Assembly (NCBI GenBank): GCA_051453625.1
Contig: JBOZIK010000001.1
Location: forward strand, 83,806,631 to 83,870,630
DNA length: 64,000 nucleotides
Direction of reading: 5' to 3'
DNA from: Welwitschia mirabilis
Lineage: Eukaryota; Gnetophyta; Gnetopsida; Welwitschiales
Shown: in pieces, positions 57,652 through 64,000 of the stretch
Position numbering within the stretch: position 1 is the first letter of the stretch
Layout of the letters: the number at the start of each line of letters is the position of its first letter
Notes under the pieces: generated by a model
The model's input: only the letters and a program-made list of their open reading frames with translations
What the model was told of the DNA's origin: nothing
The model's database searches: none
Position numbers and translations under genes: made by a program

Positions 57652-58500
57652 TTCACTGAAATTAGCTATAGATTTCTTCTAGTAAATAAGATTCACTTGA
57701 GGAACTAAAATGTTTGCACTAGTAATAATCAAACTCGTAAGATAAGGTTAACTCAAATTCTAACCATTACAATATAATGTAATGATATTTATACATAAAA
57801 TAAAATTTAAATCTATCTTCAAACCAATAAGTAGACAAAACACAACAAAATTTTTCATTGGTTTATACTAATTATAACTACCTTCTTTGATCAAAATATT
57901 GAATAATGTGTTTAAAATGAGAATGAAGAATCTAGAATAATATCTATTCTTTCTATGTTTTCTACAAAATTCATTCTTGGATGTCTAAATAAAATATTAT
58001 TCATATGTCTTTGTGATACATTTACAACTCTATAAGTAAAAATTTCTTTAAATGAATACACATATAACTAAGGTAATTTAGAATCATTTATGCCAAGTAA
58101 CAAATTTATAAACTAGAAGAAAGATGCAATGAACTACCTCTGACTTGAGTTTGGAAGGCACTTGTGATTTCATCTATCTCATGGATGTTAGCATAGAACT
58201 CCCTTGCCACTAGATTTAGTATACTCTAGTCTAATTAAATAATCACTTCCCAATCAAGCCGAGTGAAGTAAGCCATAAGTTAATCTTTACACTACTTATA
58301 AAATAAAAAGGTTTTGTTTTTCTATAATGATAGAATTTTTTTGTCCAAGACCTAAATCTTCTTGCTATTTCCTCATGATAAACTTAAGGTTTATACTGTA
58401 ACATTTGATATTTTGAAGCCTGTTCTTTGCCTCTTGAAGTATCAGCAGGCTTTCTTCTAATCATTTCTCTGAGATATATGGAGAATTTGAATAAAAAATC
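57652..58500 (-). pseudogene. Extra (ORF3/env-position) protein, copy 2
   Basis: Collinear at DNA level with 55150-55900: shared blocks include ACTACCTTCTTTGATCAAAA, TGTGATACATTTA, GATGCAATGAACTACCTCTG, ATGTTAGCATAGAACT and TCTTGCTATTTCCTCATGAT. It has an extra stretch of about 70 bp (57785-57855) and more stops. The left end meets a 100-N gap, so whether it also had a polymerase region beside it is unknown. Confidence 0.75.
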
Positions 58501-61500
58501 AACTAAAATGTAAAGAAATAATGAAAATGTGAAACTTTCTTAAGAATACCCTTTTTCTTTCTCACTGTGAAGATGTCTCATAAATCTAAGACATATTGAA
58601 AGTGAAATATGAGAAAATTAAAACTGAAACATTCTTTAAGAGAGACATATGTATAGTGGAGATTTGAAAATAAGATTTAGGGGACAATAGTCTTCTTTGA
58701 TGATTTTCTTAAGGAGAAACTTAGCATTTTTATTATGAATCCTTCATGAAAGCTCTTTTCATCAGAAAGTGCCTTTAATACATCAAATTTGGATAAGAGT
58801 TATACTTTTCTGAGATTTTCTCTTATATCTTTAAGATCCTTAAAATGGCACTTAAACCTATATATAAGTCCTACAAAACAACACATAAAACCCCATTAAA
58901 TAACTGTAAATTGGCAGCACAACACTATGATAACACTAGCAGGTGTAATTTCTTCTCTAAAACATACTAATGAACTATGTAAAGAATTTCATGTCTTGCA
59001 AATGAATTTGATTGTAGTGACTTTTTTCTTTTTTTTCCTTTCCCCTCCTTTTAACTTTATTTGATATCATTACAATAATTATCTATAAGAAAAATATACA
59101 AAATACATTACATAATTCTTGAAGGTAATTGATTGAAAGTTAGAAATAACTACATAAATAAAAGCATATTTGTAACTCATATTTAAAAATCATTTCTATT
59201 ACCAAAAACATAAGTATTCTCTACCTTGTTTACATAGTGGTATTCCTTACTAGAAAAATTCTCAACAACCCTTTACCTAACTATGTAGGCATTGAAGGTT
59301 CTAAACATGTAAATCTAAAATTAGAAGCATATACCTTTTTAAAAGAATGGTACACATTTTAGTCATTGTTGTAAATCAAGACATGATGTTCAATTTGTTT
59401 TGCCTCTTTAAGTTGGGAGGTCTACAAAAATTAGTTTGCTTATAAAATTTGGATGTAACACTTAAGATTTTAGCATAAACAGAAATTAAAAAACCTATCA
59501 ATTTAAGGTTAAATATCATTCAAGCTCATTAAAATTGAATTCATTTTGCTTCTCAAACTTTAAAAAGACTATTGAAGATGCTCTAGTGTACTCTGAATAT
59601 GGTTTTATCTACTCATAAAATAAAGTGTATCCATTTTGTTGAAGATGAATTCATATATCTTTCATAGTTTCATCAATAACCCTAATCTAGTGGATATCTA
59701 GTTTGTTAAAAGAGGCGTACCTAAAAATGCTTTACTATTGATAATAAGGGATATTTCTAATTAGTAATTAGTAAGATTAATCTCTTCTAACTTGTTTAGA
59801 ATAAACCTTCTTATTCCTAAAGAAGGCTTCTAGTCTATCTCTAATCATAGGAACATTATTATTAATTGGGTATAGCAAACTTAATCTCATNNNNNNNNNN
59901 NNNNNNNNNNNNNNNNNNNNNNNNNNNNNNNNNNNNNNNNNNNNNNNNNNNNNNNNNNNNNNNNNNNNNNNNNNNNNNNNNNNNNNNNNNTTTTGTGAAA
60001 GTCCAAAGTATTACTTTACTTGATATAATGAAACATTAGTGATCATCTATAATAACTTGATTAATAATGAAGAATATTGGTATAAAATTGAGGTTGTACT
60101 TTTCAAATGATCAAAAATGAAGTCCTCCCTAAGTGAATTAATATTAAGCAATAAAAATTATCAGACATTTACTTTAATAACCAAACAAAAATACTCAGGA
60201 TTAAATGGGTGACACATGATACTTGNNNNNNNNNNGAAAAGAAGGAATATTAAGAAGAATATGAGTTTATTCACATTATTACATATGTAGATATGAGGAA
60301 AAGGACATACATCTACAGAGGAGTCTCCAGTGAATGAAAAAAGGGAAAGAGAGTTTCCATTGAGGGGAAGGCAGGGGTGAAGGAGAACATTTATAGAAAA
60401 GGGAGTAGATTTATCTAAAAGGGAAAATAGATGTTTAAAGAAAGAATTTCAATGGAATTATGTAGAGTTTCATTAGGAAGATGGCTATAATGAATAAGAT
60501 GAAGGGTACAAGCATGATTGCATCTTAGAAGAGAGGTAATAAATGAAACATTAATGAATACAATCATAACCATCAATTTCATTTGTGTTTTTATACCTTA
60601 ATTAAGCCTTAACATCTTACTTTCATGTTCCTATGTTTCTGAACATCATAAATGCTAATTAAAAATGCAATAGTTTTCCTTATTCTCTCAATCAAATGGC
60701 ATTGGAAAAGGAAGTTGTTTGAATTGGATGTAGTTGATAAGTAGAGATCAAGAAATGAAAATAAATAAACCACTATTAACTATGAAACATTCTCCACTTG
60801 AAAGCATGATTATTCAAAATTCGAAAATAAAAATTAATTTTCTATAGTTATGAGAAGAAGACATTTTTGTAAAAGTTATTTACATTTGTTCCTTATTTAC
60901 TCATTTAAGGTATTCCCTCCTTAAGCTTAGCCCACTTATGTTTCCTACTATTTTGTGATCTTTGTAAATTTAAATAGAAGGATATTTAATGAAAACTATC
61001 AGTTTTTTTTCTAATGATAGGTTGATTATACTTATTTGCTTAACAATAACATTTTCCTAGTTTAAAAACTAGTAAATGATTAAAATGATTATTGTGAGAT
61101 GGTTGCATGAAAAAATAAGTGCATCATTCTTTAAGGAAGATTTTAGAAGTTGTCCTCAATGTAGTTATCAAGTGAAACTATATAAAGGAAGATTAATAAA
61201 ATTTGCTTAACATCTATCTGTGTTCTATGAATGAGGAAGACATTTCAATGGTAGGAGGAAAGGCATTTAATTTAGTACCTAGGAATGCTATACCCTAACT
61301 AATGTTTCTTAGACTAATAAACATTTTCATGTTTGCATGGAATTTAGGCAAGAAAAGATGCCTCACATTGAATCTCAAAAGCTTTTAAAATCTTCTCAAG
61401 TACAACTTGTTGCTTTAGATAAAATATGAATAAACTTAATTAAAATTGAGGTGGTAAACAAGACAAAGAAGGGATAACCTCCTAAGAAAGCACAGATTAG

Positions 61501-62011
61501 TTCGATATCTCTTCGTTTGCTTTAAAAAGAAAGAAGCCTCATAACTACACATATGTATAGCATAAAATCTTTTTCATGAATAACAAAGCAAAGTGAAAGC
61601 AAGTAAGATTTGTTTGAAATGACTTATATTCTTAAAAAATAGAAGGCACTATAAACATGAAGGAAGGAAAAATGTAATTTTTAACAAATAAAGGAACCAA
61701 AAGTAAAAAAATTCCAAAAAATACGTAAAATGAAACAAAAGTCTAGGAAGATATGTACATGAATAAAACAATTTTGAATGAAAAGTTAGAGCACTTTGGA
61801 TGTAGTAGTCAAATTCCATTATTGCTTTTATATATTAATCTTCTAGATTGCTACCTAAACAAAGACATGCAAATGTACATATCAGTGTCTTCATATTTTA
61901 TGACATGCGTGCAATGGTCTTATTTTTAATAATGTGCAAAAATATCACTATTATGAATTAAGATTTTATAGTGTTTCTCCAATTAAACACCTTAAAATAT
62001 CATGGCATTTA
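58501..62011. other. Interior of the long copia element, not recognised
   Basis: Should contain gag, integrase and RT on the minus strand if the element were complete, but I find no such motif. It holds two gaps (59891-59990, 60226-60235) and a purine-rich stretch with TTTATAGAAAAGGG (60390-60408). Either it is decayed beyond reading or it is other DNA inserted there. Confidence 0.4.
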
Positions 62012-62209
62012 CAGTGTTGTTTGGTTAAATTCCTTAAAAGGTCAAAACATTTAAGGCATGCTTCTATAAACACCTTAAAAATATTCGATGTGGCCTTTTA
62101 AGGTACTTATTTAAAAAATGCCTTAAAAATATTTTTTTTCCTCGATCTTTGTTAAAATGAACACTTTAAAGTATCATATAATTAAGGCATTTATTTAAAT
62201 AAACACCTG
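62012..62209. mobile_element. Possible 198-bp MITE
   Basis: Left end CAGTGTTGTTTGGTTAAATT and reversed right end CAGGTGTTTATTTAAATAAA share CAG(G)TGTT and ATxCCTTAA at similar spacing, which suggests terminal inverted repeats. The inside has several CCTTAAAA and TTAAGGCA motifs. No clear 8-bp target duplication is visible. It sits exactly where the 5' LTR is cut off. Confidence 0.35.
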
Positions 62210-62221
62210 GAAAGCCTCTAT

Positions 62222-62450
62222 TTCTTCTAGTGGGCAAATAGTGGTTTTAGCTCTTCACTAATCTTATAAGAATATGAAAGTCTCCTCATAAGGTAGCACT
62301 CTCTTTCCCCTATAAAAATAGTGGTTTTAGCTCATTACTAATATTACAACAATATGAGAGTATCCTTGTAAGAAAGCACTCTCTTCCCCTAATAGAAATA
62401 GTGGTTTTGACTCACCACACACTTTACAATAATATGAGTGCTAACATACA
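62222..62450. repeat. 80-bp minisatellite in the second LTR, three copies
   Basis: AAATAGTGGTTTT starts at 62236, 62316 and 62396, an exact 80-bp period. There is at least one copy fewer than in the other LTR. Confidence 0.9.
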
Positions 62451-63863
62451 CAAACCAAATGTAGACTCATACAAGGATTTCTTTATAATGAGTTTGATAA
62501 TACAATAATGAACTTTACAATAATATTCAAGAATGAGATAATCTAATAATGTACAAACTAATAAATATAACACAACAGTAGGCTTAAATGATGTAGCATT
62601 GGAGAAGACTTAAGCTCTTGTTGTCATCATCTTCATGAGTGCTAATAAATGATGTGGTAATGTAGGATTCAAGAATAAATGATGCAACATTGTAAGCTCT
62701 TTTGCAAATGATAAGTTTAATCCTTAATGAGTAGTCCCAGTGACATGTGCATTTGTGCTTTATGCTAGATTCATTTTTTATATTTATTAGAAGTGTCTTG
62801 TTTATTATATGATATCATGACTTTATACCATTAAAGAGAAATTAGTTGTTTGACTTTTTGTAGTAGACATTTAAAACTTGTAACTATCATAGGCATTAGG
62901 CATACATCTTCATTTTTATTTGATATTAACTTTAAACCAAGATGTCTTCAAAATTATAGATGTCTACTAATAGTTAAACGTCTTCATCTAGTAAACATCT
63001 CCAATGAAATTACCCATAAATTGATGAAACTTAATTTATATCTTTGGTTCTCTATGATCATAAATTCATAATGTAAAATCACCTAAAACATAAAATATTT
63101 ATTAAGTACTAAGTAACTATGTTACCTATTTTAATTTAGCATATATGTCTTCAAATATANNNNNNNNNNNNNNNNNNNNNNNNNNNNNNNNNNNNNNNNN
63201 NNNNNNNNNNNNNNNNNNNNNNNNNNNNNNNNNNNNNNNNNNNNNNNNNNNNNNNNNNNNNNNNNNNNNNNNNNNNNNNNNNNNNNNNNNNNNNNNNNNN
63301 NNNNNNNNNNNNNNNNNNNNNNNNNNNNNNNNNNNNNNNNNNNNNNNNNNNNNNNNNNNNNNNNNNNNNNNNNNNNNNNNNNNNNNNNNNNNNNNNNNNN
63401 NNNNNNNNNNNNNNNNNNNNNNNNNNNNNNNNNNNNNNNNNNNNNNNNNNNNNNNNNNNNNNNNNNNNNNNNNNNNNNNNNNNNNNNNNNNNNNNNNNNN
63501 NNNNNNNNNNNNNNNNNNNNNNNNNNNNNNNTTCATTAGATTCAGATTAAACTTTCAACATAATCATTTTTAATGAGTTAATCATCTTTAACCTAAAACT
63601 TGAAACTAGTATATCATAGTTGTCTTTAACCTATAAATGTTTGCACTACAAATGTCCTATAATTATAAACACCTTCCTTACTATAAATGTCTTCAGACAA
63701 CTGATTATACATTTTAAAGTCTTAAGGATTTTCATGAGATATTTTCTTTTAATATTTGATAATAAATTATTCTTATCATGATCTAGTTTTCTTTATAATG
63801 ACCTATCTACACAATGACACAAAATATTTAACAAGTGAAATCATCAAAACTAGATTTATCACT
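62222..63863 (-). repeat. 5' LTR of the long copia element (truncated at its inner end)
   Basis: Aligns with 52190-53590: the 80-bp repeats, CAAGGATTTCTTTATAATGAG, GAGTTTGATAATACAATAAT, AATGATGTGGTAATGT and so on, to AAAACTAGATTTATCACTA at 63863. A 372-N gap lies at 63160-63531. The first 230 bp of the other LTR, which should end beside the primer site, are missing here and no PBS is found. Confidence 0.65.
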
Positions 63864-64000
63864 AGGGGCTAAAATGATATGTTTAGAATTCCTTATCCTT
63901 ATTAGCTTTCTAATGTAACCTTTTTTACCCCTTTTTTTTCCTTAAAGAATTCTTATATCTTTTACATCACATAAATTTGACCATTTATATATGATTTTTC

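Larger units (their letters stand above)
51971..63863 (-). mobile_element. Long Ty1/copia element, SIRE/Maximus-like, decayed
   Basis: Two direct copies of a 1.6-kb sequence (51971-53590 and 62222-63863) bracket RNase H and an extra ORF on the minus strand. Beside the left copy the minus strand reads ATCATCAAAAAGGGAAAAAT then TATTAGTAAACC, which matches the 'CATCAAAAAGGGGGAGA-TGTTGG' polypurine tract and LTR start common in SIRE-type copia elements. In minus-strand order: right LTR, 3.5 kb not recognised, extra ORF copy 2, RNase H, extra ORF copy 1, PPT, left LTR. An ORF between RNase H and the 3' LTR is a SIRE/Maximus feature. Its second copy shows that the inside is rearranged or nested. 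Confidence 0.65.

Noticed and set aside
1-64000. CRISPR array, bacterial operon, tRNA or rRNA gene
   Set aside because: No short direct repeats with regular spacers, no operon-like ORFs, and no complete cloverleaf or rRNA sequence; all recognisable proteins are plant transposon proteins.

Overview
The window looks like intergenic DNA from a large, old, AT-rich plant genome. Every protein I can recognise belongs to a plant transposable element: Ty1/copia, Ty3/gypsy Athila/Tat-type, Helitron and LINE. All are broken by stops and frameshifts. Many stops look like CAG to TAG, CGA to TGA or TGG to TAG/TGA changes, and several catalytic Asp codons read Asn. This is the pattern left by deamination of methylated cytosine in silenced plant DNA. 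The degree of decay and nesting fits a gymnosperm best, but that is an inference and the species is not determined. I find no intact host gene, no rRNA or tRNA gene and no CRISPR array. Eleven runs of N interrupt the sequence.

Layout. 1-3900: 5' part of an Athila/Tat-like gypsy element on the minus strand (protease, gag, tRNA-Asp-type primer site, LTR). 3900-7140: AT-rich DNA without recognisable genes. 7140-13430: decayed autonomous Helitron on the plus strand (Rep plus PIF1-like helicase) with a 1.15-kb internal duplication that meets at an N gap. 13920-14285: a TACA microsatellite abutting a 320-bp foldback element. 15245-37130: a head-to-tail tandem array of a roughly 1.55-kb non-coding unit, interrupted by a LINE (15815-19290), a composite copia element (20808-25886) and a pair of related copia elements (27866-36398). 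37130-39428: nothing recognised. 39429-44114: copia element with both short LTRs. 44900-45224: a possible relic of a host exon on the minus strand. 45225-51970: mostly featureless AT-rich DNA with a G-rich island, a (TA)n tract and a suspicious gap. 51971-63863: an approximately 12-kb copia element on the minus strand with 1.6-kb LTRs, an RNase H remnant, and two copies of an extra ORF of the kind found between pol and the 3' LTR in SIRE/Maximus-type elements.

How it works together: the elements do not cooperate as a pathway. They record a nesting history. The 1.55-kb array came first, then a LINE and copia elements inserted into different units, and deletions and unequal exchange then truncated them. 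The least explained structures are the 1.55-kb array and the composite LTR of the 20.8-25.9 kb element, which carries a second primer-binding-like site and a polypurine-like tract inside it. Three gaps have duplicated flanks and probably include assembly artefacts.
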